Positions 9,048-18,624 are shown, numbered from the stretch's first letter. The stretch: DNA of 64,000 bases from Bin87 sp034420475 (GCA_034420475.1 DAOULH010000081.1:4242-68241); one strand, 5' to 3'. Made by a program: numbers and translations. The notes: generated by a model not told the origin, from the letters alone.

Positions 9048-9148
9048 TGCCCGTTGCTGTCAGGCCACTGCGCTTCAAGAGTGGTATGATCTGCTCCAGT
9101 ACGATACCTTCGCCTGATCGCACCTGACCCCGTCCGTCGAGGTTCAGC

Positions 9149-9856
9149 ATGACCACAGCACGACCCGCCAATCCGCCAGCGGCATCCGCCCCGGCCCAAC
9201 CCCTCTGCCTGCCCGACATCCCGCAGCGTCATCCCGACGATATGACCTCCGCAAAGCATCTGCACGAACCCGGCCAGACTCACCACCTTTCTCAATACCT
9301 GGGCAACCACGACACCACCCTGGTCACCGGCGAACGCTACGTCATCCTCGGACCGGACTACGATCCCAACGACTGCCGCTACCCGGACCTGCTGGTGGCC
9401 TTCGACGTTGACCCCGCAGCCTACGAAGCCCGCAACGGCTACGTCGTGTCCGAGCAGGCCAAGCCGCCGGACTTCATCCTGGAGGTGGCCTCTCAACGCA
9501 CTGCCAACGACGATCTGGGGCCGAAGAAGGATTACTACGAGCGGCTGGGCGTATCTGAATACTGGCTGTTCGACAGCGAAGGGCGGTTCTACGGGTTCAC
9601 GCTGCGAGGTTACCGGCTGGTGGATGGGAAGTTCGAGGCGATAGAGATGCGCGAGATCCGGCCCGACGTGTTCCAGGGTTACAGCGCGGCGCTGAACCTG
9701 ATCCTGAGGGTGGATGGCGGCTATCTGGGTTGGCATGATCCCACTACCGGAGAGCACATTCCAACCTTCCAATCACAGACCGCCCGGGCTGAAGCCGCGG
9801 AAGCCCGAGTGCGGGAACTGCAAGCCGAGTTGCGCCGTCTGCGCGGGGAACGTTAG
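9149..9856 (+). CDS. Uma2 family (DUF820) putative restriction-like endonuclease
   Basis: A 235-residue Uma2-type protein with a PD-(D/E)XK nuclease fold. Core pattern: YPDLLVAFD (Asp), PDFILEVAS (Glu), then a downstream Lys in LGPKKDYYERLGV, followed by EYWLFD. A charged coiled-coil tail rich in Ala/Glu/Arg closes the protein (residues 212-235), a common addition in this family. Uma2 proteins are abundant in cyanobacteria and Chloroflexota and spread as mobile single genes; their biological role is unsettled. It lies between the hydrolase gene and a degenerate copy of the same hydrolase. Confidence 0.85.
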   Translation: MTTARPANPPAASAPAQPLCLPDIPQRHPDDMTSAKHLHEPGQTHHLSQYLGNHDTTLVTGERYVILGPDYDPNDCRYPDLLVAFDVDPAAYEARNGYVVSEQAKPPDFILEVASQRTANDDLGPKKDYYERLGVSEYWLFDSEGRFYGFTLRGYRLVDGKFEAIEMREIRPDVFQGYSAALNLILRVDGGYLGWHDPTTGEHIPTFQSQTARAEAAEARVRELQAELRRLRGER

Positions 9857-9913
9857 CGCACGATCAACAACTCCCACGGCGCGCTTGACCAGGCAAAGCT
9901 CGAGTACCTGGCA

Positions 9914-10021
9914 TCCATCGCTGCCGCCCTGACCGGTGTGTATCAGGATCAGCGCCGGCGCCGATCCGTTGCCAAACGCCTCATAGTGCATCCAGTAGCC
10001 ATTGATTTCTGCAAAAGCCAT
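9914..10021 (-). pseudogene. degenerate 5' fragment of the alpha/beta hydrolase gene
   Basis: Reverse-strand translation from ATG 10021 gives MAFAEINGYWMHYEAFGNG and on to LILIHTGQGGSDG, closely matching the first 36 residues of the hydrolase at 8981-8130. Beyond this the match disappears and the nucleophile, acid and histidine segments are absent. The TATATT promoter element upstream is conserved too. This is a duplicated gene that has lost most of its body. The rest of the 9857-10176 gap shows no other feature. Confidence 0.75.
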
Positions 10022-10176
10022 CACTCCATGCTCCCATAACCTTGCGGCTTTGCTGCCCAATATAGCGCAGACCCCAGCAGACGCAACGTCGATCAAGACT
10101 TTGCTCAACTTTTTGAAAACAATAACACCTCCTTTGTCTTCACCGCTGATCCAATCCGGTAGTCAATACCAGCACT

Positions 10177-12051
10177 ATGAGGACGAAACGACATACAAAT
10201 TCAGGGCTGCGTAATTTTCTGGCGTCAGCTGGCATGTCTTTCGTGGTACGCGGAACGGGCAATCAAGCTGCTGCCAGTTATATGCTGGCTTCTGTAATCG
10301 GGTTCTCTGTGGTTCCGCTACTCATCGCTGCTGGGGGCCAAGAAGCTCCCTTCTTATTTAGCGCCGGTTTGAGACTAGGAGCAATTGTCGGCTATCTGGT
10401 ACTCTTGATGACGGTTTATCCTACATTGTTCTTCAACGTAAGAACATGGTCTCTTGTGGCTCGCAGGATGGTGAAATCGCCGCTACAAATAGGTAATCGT
10501 GTAATATTTACGCCTTTACCAATGATATTTGCTACATTGACATATTTTGACTATATGTTCTTTGCGCTGGCAATCCAAAATAGAAACATTGACCCTTCTA
10601 TTGCAGCGGTTTTTTACGAAACTTGGCCTATAGTGTTAATCATATTAACTAGTTTGCTGTTCCGTAATGACCAGCGATATAGTACCACCAGTCGTTATGT
10701 TTATACACTGTCAGGCTTGGGGTTTATTGGCTTCTCTTTCGTTGTTTTCAGTCAAACCGGCAATATACTTTTGAATAATTTTATGACTGTGGATACTATT
10801 TTCCTGTTCCTGGCAGTTACGCTTGCTCCACTTGCGGCCTTTGGCCTACGTTGGGGTGTGGATTTGGCAGACGAGTTGAGGAGTGACTATCATGGTCGTG
10901 AGGAAATTAATTTTTTTGGAGTTATACTTGCTAACCTTATTGGAAACTTTATCACCATACCGGTGGTGCTGTTAGCGGTTGGTCTTCGAGCTGAAACTAT
11001 ATCCTATGCAGCATTTTTCTATGCCGTTGTTGGCGGTTTCACGTGCTTGTCCATTGCCAACATTCTTTGGCGCAAAGTAAATCTTATTGCAACAGAATTA
11101 GGCATTAACGCCCTAAGTTATACTACGCCCCTTTTCAGCTTGTTGTGGCTTTTTTTATTTTCTCAAGTCAACGTTGCTCGCGTAGATTATCTGGTGATGG
11201 GCACCACTGCTATTATCATAGCGAATCTGCTCATCAACTTTGAGGCCGAGGTTCGATACGGTTTCAGGTCTCTTATCTTGGCCCTCTGGGCCTGCGGTGC
11301 ATTCGTCTACCTCCGTGATGATTTCCTGGCGTTCCTTCCATTTGGCGGCTGGCTCTGGCCACGGGAGACCTACCTCGGCGCTCTCGGCTTCTCGGCCACC
11401 GTCTTCATCCTGTTGCTCACCTTCCGCGTTGCCCGTCTCGCCCCGCGCACCCAGGACGAGGACAACCGCATCTTCGCCTTGCACCGCAACCTGGAACTGC
11501 TGGCCCGCCGCGGCCTGATCGCTCCCGAGGCCAGCGAGCATATCCGCGCCATCGACGGCTCCCGGAATGTCGAAGAACTGCGACGGGCCTACACCCGGGT
11601 CAAACTCTGCTTCGTTCAGGCCGCCGCCGTGGACCTGCCCCTAGCCGACCGCCGGCTGTTGGCCAACGCCGAGACCCAGCTCAACATGATGGTCCACTCC
11701 CGTCAGCAGGGCGTGGACTTTGGCGAACTGTTTTCCCTCATCATCTTCGGCGGCAGCACTGTGCTGTTATCCCTGCTGTCCCGGCCTGAGGTCTCGGGAT
11801 GGACGGCCTTCCTGTACGAGGTATTCAGCGCGCTGTTCCCGGCGGTGATAATCTTCCTCATCGTCAATGTGTGGGACTTGCATCGGGACCGTGCCAACCT
11901 GGTCTTGGCCACCCAGCAGGGGCCCGAGGGCTACGGCGTAATCTTTCGCGACCCCAGAAGCCGCCGATTTGAGCAGAGCGTGTCGGTTGTGATCGGCTTG
12001 CTGATAATAGCTGCCTACGCGGTGCTGCTCTGGTACAAATGGATCAGCTGA
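10177..12051 (+). CDS. multi-pass membrane protein, DMT/EamA-like, with C-terminal membrane domain (copy 1)
   Basis: A 624-residue polytopic membrane protein. About ten hydrophobic helices in the first 400 residues have the spacing of drug/metabolite-transporter (EamA) proteins. Then comes a soluble helical stretch of about 110 residues (TQDEDNRIFALHRNLELLARRG...) and a terminal pair of transmembrane helices ending LLWYKWIS. It shares this architecture and clear sequence identity with the next gene, 16 nt downstream. The first ~1050 nt are strikingly AT-rich, whereas the rest from about 11240 has the GC-rich codon use of the genome. No substrate can be named. The start could also be ATG 10234. 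Confidence 0.7.
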   Translation: MRTKRHTNSGLRNFLASAGMSFVVRGTGNQAAASYMLASVIGFSVVPLLIAAGGQEAPFLFSAGLRLGAIVGYLVLLMTVYPTLFFNVRTWSLVARRMVKSPLQIGNRVIFTPLPMIFATLTYFDYMFFALAIQNRNIDPSIAAVFYETWPIVLIILTSLLFRNDQRYSTTSRYVYTLSGLGFIGFSFVVFSQTGNILLNNFMTVDTIFLFLAVTLAPLAAFGLRWGVDLADELRSDYHGREEINFFGVILANLIGNFITIPVVLLAVGLRAETISYAAFFYAVVGGFTCLSIANILWRKVNLIATELGINALSYTTPLFSLLWLFLFSQVNVARVDYLVMGTTAIIIANLLINFEAEVRYGFRSLILALWACGAFVYLRDDFLAFLPFGGWLWPRETYLGALGFSATVFILLLTFRVARLAPRTQDEDNRIFALHRNLELLARRGLIAPEASEHIRAIDGSRNVEELRRAYTRVKLCFVQAAAVDLPLADRRLLANAETQLNMMVHSRQQGVDFGELFSLIIFGGSTVLLSLLSRPEVSGWTAFLYEVFSALFPAVIIFLIVNVWDLHRDRANLVLATQQGPEGYGVIFRDPRSRRFEQSVSVVIGLLIIAAYAVLLWYKWIS

Positions 12052-12067
12052 AGCGGGAGGGCTGTAG

Positions 12068-13960
12068 ATGAGAAACGCGCCCCGGACGTTGATACAGATA
12101 CCCAATATTGCCAGGGACCGCCTGATTGGGAACCGCCTCGCCAACGCCTATATGTTGTTGGCCGTTGCCCTCTTTTCGGCCCTGCCGCTGATCATCTCCT
12201 GGGGCGGGGGCGGAAAAACGCCCTTCCTGTTCAACGCCGCTATGAGCGCCGGTGTCGTCCTGGGCTGTCTGGTCTTTATCGCCTACCGGTATCCTTCCCT
12301 GCTGTTCAACGCCAATATCCTGCGCCTGGTCGTTGGTCGCGCCATCGATCACCGGATTGCCCTCTCCATCGCCGCCAACTTCAACTTCGCCTTTTTGGCC
12401 TGGTCGACTCGCTTTGTGGACGTGTCCATCAGCGCCATCATGTTCGGCACCTGGCCGATTTTCATTGTCATCATCCACGACCGATTGTACAAACACGAAG
12501 AGCGATACCACCGGCTCTCCCCTGAAATATTGTTATTGATCGCGTTTGGCTTGCTGGGTTTCGCCTTCATCATTGTCGGGCAGGCCGGCGGCTTCCAAAA
12601 CGTCGAAACCGGTCGTCTCGCCGAGCTCATCATTGGTGTCGTCCTCGCCACGCTGGGCGCAATCGCCACCGCCTGCAACGCCTTCGGATTCCGGTGGGGA
12701 ACCGACCTGGCGCATGAAATTTCAGATGCGGGCCGGCAGGTCACCCCGGGCGAAGAGGCGGACCAAGAAGAGCCCCCGGCCCAAGGCGACCTGGACTTCT
12801 TGGGCCTCTTGGTTGCACTCCTTATCGCCAGCGCCGTCTCCGGCCTTTTGAACACCTTTGTCGGCATCAGCAGCGGCGAGGTGATGGATTCCCGCTCGTT
12901 GTTCATCGCGATTGTTGTGGGCGGCGCAGCCAGCGGCATCGCCAACGCGGCCTGGCGTAAAGCCAACCTTATTGCCCACCACGCGGGCGTCAATGCTCTG
13001 GCCTTTGCGGCTCCCGTATTCAGCTTGGCATGGCTCTTCTTGCTCACCCAGACTCAGCCGGAGAACTTGGACTATCTCATCATTGGGATCATAGGAATAG
13101 TCATCGTCAACCTGCTGATTAACTCTGAGGCGGAGGTCAGGTTCGGCTTCAAGGCTCTGCTGCTGGCCCTGTGGACCTGCGGCGCGTTCGTCTATCTGCG
13201 GGACGATGTGCTGCAGTACCTGCCCTTCGGCGAATGGCAATGGCCCGGAGAAACCTACTTCGGCGCCCTGGGCCTGTCCGCCACTGTGTTCACCCTGTTG
13301 CGTTCCTTCCGGGTAGCCCGCCTATCTACACAGACCCAGGAAGAGGATAACCGCCTTTACACCCTGTTCCAGAACGTTGACCTGCTGGCCCGCCGCGACG
13401 TAATCCACCAAGCCGCCCGAATGCACGTCATCAGCATTGACAAGGCGGTGACGCCGGAACAACTGAAAGCGGCATACCAGGATACGAAGGATTGTTTGGA
13501 CCGGGCCGAGGCATCCAATCCCGACCCTGACGATCAGGTCCAACTCGCCGAGGCCGAAACCCAGCTCAACGTCATCGCCCATTCCCGGCAACAGGGCATC
13601 GAGTTCGGTGAGTTGTTTGCGCTGATCATATTCGGCGGCATTACCGTGTTCCTCGGTATGGCCTCGCGTCCCGGCGTAACGGGCTGGATCGGCTTCCTGG
13701 TCGAAATGCTGGTGGTGCTGTTCTCCGCCGTTATCGTATTCCTGATTATCAACGTATGGGATCTGCACCGCGACCGGGCCGGCGACATATTGGAAGAGCA
13801 GCAATATCAAGACCACGATGGCGCAGTCTTCTACGAGGGATATGGCGTGGTGTTCCGCGACGCGGTCAGCCGACGCTTGGAGCAGACCACATCAATCGTA
13901 ATCGGATTGCTGGTGACTATCGCTTACGGCGCTTTGTTGTGGTACAAGTGGCTTCCCTGA
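12068..13960 (+). CDS. multi-pass membrane protein, DMT/EamA-like, with C-terminal membrane domain (copy 2)
   Basis: A 630-residue paralogue of the preceding gene, in the same orientation and 16 nt behind it. Shared landmarks are YPSLLFN near residue 78, NLLINSEAEVRFGFKALLLALWTCGAFVYLRDD (middle), AEAETQLNVIAHSRQQGIEFGELFALIIFGG and the closing NVWDLHRDRA...LLWYKWLP. It carries an acidic insertion near residue 230 (GEEADQEEPPAQGD) that copy 1 lacks. Composition is uniformly GC-rich. It is probably a transporter or membrane sensor; the conserved SRQQG(I/V)(E/D)FGELF motif between the two membrane parts is the most distinctive element. Confidence 0.7.
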   Translation: MRNAPRTLIQIPNIARDRLIGNRLANAYMLLAVALFSALPLIISWGGGGKTPFLFNAAMSAGVVLGCLVFIAYRYPSLLFNANILRLVVGRAIDHRIALSIAANFNFAFLAWSTRFVDVSISAIMFGTWPIFIVIIHDRLYKHEERYHRLSPEILLLIAFGLLGFAFIIVGQAGGFQNVETGRLAELIIGVVLATLGAIATACNAFGFRWGTDLAHEISDAGRQVTPGEEADQEEPPAQGDLDFLGLLVALLIASAVSGLLNTFVGISSGEVMDSRSLFIAIVVGGAASGIANAAWRKANLIAHHAGVNALAFAAPVFSLAWLFLLTQTQPENLDYLIIGIIGIVIVNLLINSEAEVRFGFKALLLALWTCGAFVYLRDDVLQYLPFGEWQWPGETYFGALGLSATVFTLLRSFRVARLSTQTQEEDNRLYTLFQNVDLLARRDVIHQAARMHVISIDKAVTPEQLKAAYQDTKDCLDRAEASNPDPDDQVQLAEAETQLNVIAHSRQQGIEFGELFALIIFGGITVFLGMASRPGVTGWIGFLVEMLVVLFSAVIVFLIINVWDLHRDRAGDILEEQQYQDHDGAVFYEGYGVVFRDAVSRRLEQTTSIVIGLLVTIAYGALLWYKWLP

Positions 13961-14043
13961 CGGCGTCTTGATCGCATGATGCCTTGGGTCGCAGGCGGAT
14001 ACCGGCGGCCCCTATGCTAAAATTCGATTCAGTACGACACGCC

Positions 14044-15240
14044 ATGACGACCCAAAACCACATCTACTTCGACCATGCCGGCACCACCCCCATGGACGAG
14101 CGCGTCCTGGAGGCGATGCTGCCCTACTTCACGCAGCTTTATGGCAACGCCTCCAGCGTTCATACCGTCGGCCAGGAGGCGCGCTACGCCCTGGACGCCG
14201 CCCGCGAGCGCGTCGCCCGTGTGCTCAACTGCCGCAACCGCGAGGTCGTCTTCACCAGCGGCGGCACCGAATCCGATAACGCGGCCATCCGCGGCGCCGC
14301 CTACGCGCTGGAAGAAACCGGCCGCCACGTAATCACCGCGGCCGCCGAGCACCACGCTGTCCTCCATGCGTGCCAGATGCTGGAAAACCGCGGCTGGGAG
14401 GTTACCTACCTGCCCGTCGACGACTACGGCCGCGTGGACCCGCAGCAGGTGGCCAACGCCATCACCCCGGAAACCGCTCTCGTTTCCATAATGTATGCCA
14501 ACAACGAGATCGGCACCATCAATCCCATCCCCGAAATATCGGCCGCCGTCAAGGACCGCGCCCAGGCTCTCAGCCGCACCATCGTCATGCACACCGACGC
14601 GGTGCAGGCCGCCGGGTTCCTGGACCTGGACGTGCGCCGCCTGGGCGTGGACATGATGAGTCTGTCCGGTCACAAATTCTACGGGCCCAAGGGCGTGGGC
14701 GTGCTCTTTCTGCGCCGGGGCGTCCCCTATCTTCCGTTGATCACCGGCGGCGGCCAGGAGCGCGAGCGCCGATCCGGCACCGAAAATGTGGCCGGCATCA
14801 TCGGGCTGTCCGTGGCCCTCGAAATGGCCGACAGCCAGCGCGACGCGGTTGGCGCCCAGTGCGCCGCCCTGCGCGACCGCATCATCGCCGAGGTTCAGCA
14901 TCGCATCCCCGATGCCATCCTCAACGGACATCCCACCGCCCGGCTGCCCAACAACGTCAACTTTTCCTTCGATGGCGTTGAGGGCGAATCCATCCTGCTG
15001 GGATTGGATCTCCAGGGCATCGCCGCCAGCAGCGGCAGCGCTTGCAGCAGCGGCTCGCTGGAGCCTTCCCACGTGCTTCTGGCCCTAGGGCAGACCGCCG
15101 ATACTGCCCGCGGCTCTCTCCGCGTCACCCTCGGCAAGCACAACACCGACGCCGAGGTCGACCGCCTGTTGTCCGTGCTCACTGATCTCATCGGCGACCT
15201 GCGCCAACTGCCTACCTTGACAGGAACCGGCGATGACTAG
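14044..15240 (+). CDS. cysteine desulfurase (NifS/IscS family)
   Basis: A 398-residue PLP enzyme converting L-cysteine to alanine plus a persulfide for Fe-S cluster or thiolated-tRNA synthesis. It starts with YFDHAGTTPMD. The PLP lysine is in SLSGHKFYGPKGVGVLF, and the catalytic cysteine is in SSGSACSSGS near residue 330. It ends with the usual short helical domain. ATG 14044 is chosen from the family N-terminus; ATG 14014 and 13984 are possible but add atypical residues. The stop overlaps the next gene by 8 nt. A desulfurase is also the usual sulfur or selenium donor partner, which may matter given the selenoprotein gene in this window. Confidence 0.9.
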   Translation: MTTQNHIYFDHAGTTPMDERVLEAMLPYFTQLYGNASSVHTVGQEARYALDAARERVARVLNCRNREVVFTSGGTESDNAAIRGAAYALEETGRHVITAAAEHHAVLHACQMLENRGWEVTYLPVDDYGRVDPQQVANAITPETALVSIMYANNEIGTINPIPEISAAVKDRAQALSRTIVMHTDAVQAAGFLDLDVRRLGVDMMSLSGHKFYGPKGVGVLFLRRGVPYLPLITGGGQERERRSGTENVAGIIGLSVALEMADSQRDAVGAQCAALRDRIIAEVQHRIPDAILNGHPTARLPNNVNFSFDGVEGESILLGLDLQGIAASSGSACSSGSLEPSHVLLALGQTADTARGSLRVTLGKHNTDAEVDRLLSVLTDLIGDLRQLPTLTGTGDD

Positions 15241-15892
15241 GCTCCACGGTCACGTTTTGCTCCGGCGGATGGCGCCGGTTTTCCTGTTGGCGTTGCTGGT
15301 ACTGGCGGCCAGTCTGGCCTGCTCGTCACAGTCGCCCAACATCGGCCGGTATTACAAGGGCCGGATCCTCCACGTCAGCGTCGCGGATTTGCAGCGCACC
15401 GATGAGCTGCGCTGGACGACCTCGACCCGCTTTCCCGCCCAGGGCGCGGTTGGCGAGCCTCTGTACAAGCTGTCGCCGCAGTCCGACGAAAACGAACTCA
15501 TCCTCCTCCGGGTCAGGGTCGAAAACCACACCGCCACCAGCGCCATCGTCAACATCGACCGTGATTCAGCCCAGTTGCGTGACTTCTTCCAGGGCAAGTA
15601 CGCCCCAATCAACGTCGGCGCTCTGGCGCAAGATGCAGAAGTGCCCGAAAAACCATCGGACCGCTGCAACGTGCCGGTGAATCCCGAAACTCCCACGGAA
15701 TGCGTGCGGTTCCTCTGGAATGCTCTTTATGAAGAACGGCAGCCTGACGGCCAGGTCAAGTTGGTCCAGCGTGCCCAGCAATTGCCCCGCGGAACCGGCC
15801 TGGACGGGTGGCTGGTGTTCGAAGTCCCCAAGGATACCGAGTTCCGTTCTTTCCGTTGGGGCGCCGGCGACACCGTCATCATCGATTTCTGA
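15233..15892 (+). CDS. putative lipoprotein, function unknown
   Basis: A 219-residue exported protein. The N-terminus has basic residues, a hydrophobic core (APVFLLALLVLAASLA) and a lipobox-like ASLAC with Cys30 followed by SSQ. The mature part looks like a beta-rich domain (HVSVADLQRTDELRW, ELILLRVRVENHT, GLDGWLVFEVPKDTEFRSFRWGAGDTV), resembling DUF4352-type immunoglobulin-like lipoproteins. The resemblance is a pattern judgement, not proven. The gene is translationally coupled to the cysteine desulfurase by an 8-nt overlap. Confidence 0.7.
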   Translation: MTRLHGHVLLRRMAPVFLLALLVLAASLACSSQSPNIGRYYKGRILHVSVADLQRTDELRWTTSTRFPAQGAVGEPLYKLSPQSDENELILLRVRVENHTATSAIVNIDRDSAQLRDFFQGKYAPINVGALAQDAEVPEKPSDRCNVPVNPETPTECVRFLWNALYEERQPDGQVKLVQRAQQLPRGTGLDGWLVFEVPKDTEFRSFRWGAGDTVIIDF

Positions 15893-15925
15893 CCAGAGCC
15901 GAGTCAGTGCTATCGGTGCGACGCC

Positions 15926-16630
15926 GTGTACAGTGAAACCCCTTCATCCTACCGTATAGAGGCGGCCTCAGACCGCCTCTATACGGCTGCCATCGCGCTT
16001 ATGTACGGGTGGATCGCCCTGGGATTGATGGTTACTGCTGTCGCGGCCTGGCTCACGCGCCAGTTGGCCATCCCGGAAGTCATCGGGCTGAACGGATTTC
16101 TTGCAATCGGTGGCGTCGCGCTTCTGCTGGTACTGTCGCTTTCTTTTGTGATACGCCGCCTGCCCGCGCCAATTGTCACGCCTTTATACTGCGCGTGTAC
16201 CGTGTTAGTTGGCGTCTCGGTGTCCTGCATATTGGGTACCTACACTACTGAGGCGATAGTGTTGCCCTTGGCGGTGGTCGCCAGTCTGTTCACGGTGATG
16301 AGTGCCATTGGACTGACGACCAGGTGGGACCTGTCCAAATGGTGGACTGTTCTGCTGTTTGGCCTGCTTGGGCTACTCGTCAACAATTTGGTCAATCGTT
16401 ACGTCTTCTCCACATTGCTATTTGAACTTATAACGGTTGCCGGTCTGCTATTGTGTCTTGGCCTAGCCTATTGGCAGACGAGAAGAGGCAAACTCGACGC
16501 ATATGCGACCGCCCACGCCAGGAACCCTAAGACCGAAGGCAATATCGCTATCATCGGAGCCGCGCGGTATTACCTCAACTTGCTCGTGATACCATTTTTC
16601 TTGCCTTATGGGGACTGTTCCTCACCATAA
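15926..16630 (+). CDS. Bax inhibitor-1 (BI-1/YccA) family membrane protein
   Basis: A 234-residue protein with seven predicted membrane helices. The first, YTAAIALMYGWIALGLMVTAVAAW, and the region WWTVLLFGLLGLLVNNLVN are typical of the BI-1/YccA/YbhL family, as is the late AARYYLNLLVIPFFL segment that replaces the usual A(L)xLYLDxINLF motif. Bacterial members act as pH-sensitive calcium leak channels or FtsH modulators. The start is GTG at 15926. The C-terminus is slightly longer than in common family members. Confidence 0.75.
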   Translation: MYSETPSSYRIEAASDRLYTAAIALMYGWIALGLMVTAVAAWLTRQLAIPEVIGLNGFLAIGGVALLLVLSLSFVIRRLPAPIVTPLYCACTVLVGVSVSCILGTYTTEAIVLPLAVVASLFTVMSAIGLTTRWDLSKWWTVLLFGLLGLLVNNLVNRYVFSTLLFELITVAGLLLCLGLAYWQTRRGKLDAYATAHARNPKTEGNIAIIGAARYYLNLLVIPFFLPYGDCSSP

Positions 16631-16647
16631 ATCTTAGGGATGGCTAG

Positions 16648-17262
16648 ATGGCCGATCCCGACCTTTTTCCCCAAACGCAGCCTCCCATCGGCCGACGCGT
16701 TTTTCACCTGGTCGCCGCCAGTTGCACCACGCTTTTGGCCCTGGTCATCCCGGAGCCGGCCTATATGACCCTGGTCGGCGGCGGCGCTCTGCTCTCGCTG
16801 GCAGTGGACGTCGGCCGCCAGCGCGCCGGTTTCTTCAACCGCGCCTACATAGGAATTTTCAGGTCCGTCCTGAAACCGGCCGAAGCCACCGACATAACCG
16901 GGGCCACCTACCTGTTGATCGCGATCTTCTTCGCGTTCTACTTCTTCGGCATGGACGTGGCGCTGCCGGTTTTGATGTTCGTCGCCGTCGGAGATCCGGC
17001 GGGCGCGTTGGTCGGGCCACGCTGTCCCGGGCCGCGGCTTTGGGGCAAGTCGCCCCTGGGCAGCCTCGCTTTCATCGCTGCCTCAATGGCCGTCTGGGCA
17101 ATCCTGGTGGCCGCCGGGTTCGGGGTCTGGTCCTGGGCCGTGGCGATTACCGTCATCGTAGCCGCCGCCGTGGAATTTGCGCCGTTGCCTGTGGATGACA
17201 ACCTGACCGTGCCGCTGATCGCCGGCGGCTTTATGGTGGCGGCTCGCGCCGCCGGCCTGTGA
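16648..17262 (+). CDS. diacylglycerol/polyprenol kinase family protein (SEC59/VTE5-like)
   Basis: A 204-residue membrane protein of the CTP-dependent dolichol/phytol kinase group. Diagnostic motifs are RRVFHLVAAS at the start, VAVGDPAGALVGPRCPGPRLWGKSPLGSLAF in the middle (nucleotide-binding GDxxAxxxG...GKSxxGS) and EFAPLPVDDNLTVPL near the end. Six or seven hydrophobic helices surround these. It would phosphorylate an isoprenoid or diacylglycerol alcohol at the membrane. It lies 17 nt after the BI-1 gene in the same direction. Confidence 0.78.
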   Translation: MADPDLFPQTQPPIGRRVFHLVAASCTTLLALVIPEPAYMTLVGGGALLSLAVDVGRQRAGFFNRAYIGIFRSVLKPAEATDITGATYLLIAIFFAFYFFGMDVALPVLMFVAVGDPAGALVGPRCPGPRLWGKSPLGSLAFIAASMAVWAILVAAGFGVWSWAVAITVIVAAAVEFAPLPVDDNLTVPLIAGGFMVAARAAGL

Positions 17263-17274
17263 CCGCGCGCCGGA

Positions 17275-18624
17275 CTATACCGCCGCGCCGTCGTACCCAA
17301 TCACTTCCGCGCGCTGGCGCTGGAAGTTGAGGTACGACCCCTTGGACATCGCCGGACGGAACGAGGTTGTAACCCGCTTCGCCCCTTCGGCGTTGTCCGC
17401 CAGCAGGTCAATCACCGACATCGCCATGATCTTCGCCGGATTCACCACTGCCTGCTGGTAATCCGTAATCAGGTACTCCGAGCTGTGCCCCGGACCCTCT
17501 GCGCCGGCGGTGTACGGGTGGATCGCCGGGATTATGTGGCTCAGATCGCCCATATCCGTTGACCCGCCCCGGTTGCGCGACGGCGGCATCATCAGAACGC
17601 GGTTTTCTTGCAGCAGGTCGTTCGCGTTCACACGGAACAGGTCCAGCAGGTGCTGGTCGTGCCGCATGGGCAGGTAGCCCGGTATGTTGGTGATCGACAC
17701 CGACGCCCCCACGGCCAGCGCGCCCGACCGGAAACACCGGTCCACGATGTCCGAGTAACGCACCACGGCCTCGGGCGTGCCCGACCTGACCCGCCATTCC
17801 AGCCGCACGTCCGACGGCACCGAGTTCACCGCCTGGCCGCCGTGCGTCATGATCCCGTGGATCCGCACCGTGTCCGGCTCCCGGTAGAGTTCCCGGTTGG
17901 CGTTGATCGCCTGTAGCGCGAAGTTGGCGGCATTCAGCGCGTTGATGCCCAGGTGCGGCGACGATCCGGCGTGAGCGGCCCGGCCGGTGAACCGCACGTA
18001 CTTGACCACGTGTCCGTTGCTGGTGCCGCCCATGGCAAAGGAGTGCGATCCCATGTCGCTGGCGGTGTGGCACATCATCGCGATGTCAACGTCGTCGAAC
18101 TCGCCCAGCCGGATCAGTTCCTGCTTCCCGCCCATGAACTCGATCTTGCCCTGCTCCCGCAGGTCCAGCCGTCTGGCAACCTCGATGAACTCCTCGGCCG
18201 GCACTGCGAAGGGCACAATCTCACCGTTCAGTTCGGGCAGCACCTCCGGCGCGGACAACCCGATCACGGCCCCCAGCATCATCCCGATCTGGCAGTGGTG
18301 GCCGCAGGCGTGGGCCGCGTTGGTGGCGTCGGCGGCGTGGGGATGGCCGTCCACGATCAGGCTGTCCAGCTCACCGATGATTGCCACGCGCGGGCCGGTT
18401 CCGGCGCCGCCCTTCAGGTTCCCCTTGAGCCCGGTCAACGCCAGGTTGGCGCGAAACTGCACGCCGAGCTTGGCGAACTGCTCCGCCACGACCCGAGCCG
18501 TCCGGTATTCGCTGTATCCCGGTTCCGGGTGTTCCAGGATGTCCTTGGACACCGCGATCAGGTCGTCGCTGTGCCGGTCAATCGCGGCGCATGCCGCCTG
18601 CTTCAGTTCTTCGCGCGTGGCCAT
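17275..18624 (-). CDS. M20 family amidohydrolase/peptidase (copy 1)
   Basis: A 449-residue zinc-dependent hydrolase of the AbgB/HipO-like M20 group, which cleaves N-acyl amino acids or short peptides. The metal-site motifs AHACGHHCQIGMMLG and VPAEEFIE are visible. The dimerisation lid (GRAAHAGSSPHLGINALNA) sits mid-protein, and the late histidine is in GAEGPGHSSEYL. ATG 18624 is preferred over 18633 because MATREELK aligns with MPTKDELK of the neighbouring paralogue. It lies 87 nt downstream of that paralogue, on the same strand. Confidence 0.87.
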   Translation of the reverse strand: MATREELKQAACAAIDRHSDDLIAVSKDILEHPEPGYSEYRTARVVAEQFAKLGVQFRANLALTGLKGNLKGGAGTGPRVAIIGELDSLIVDGHPHAADATNAAHACGHHCQIGMMLGAVIGLSAPEVLPELNGEIVPFAVPAEEFIEVARRLDLREQGKIEFMGGKQELIRLGEFDDVDIAMMCHTASDMGSHSFAMGGTSNGHVVKYVRFTGRAAHAGSSPHLGINALNAANFALQAINANRELYREPDTVRIHGIMTHGGQAVNSVPSDVRLEWRVRSGTPEAVVRYSDIVDRCFRSGALAVGASVSITNIPGYLPMRHDQHLLDLFRVNANDLLQENRVLMMPPSRNRGGSTDMGDLSHIIPAIHPYTAGAEGPGHSSEYLITDYQQAVVNPAKIMAMSVIDLLADNAEGAKRVTTSFRPAMSKGSYLNFQRQRAEVIGYDGAAV

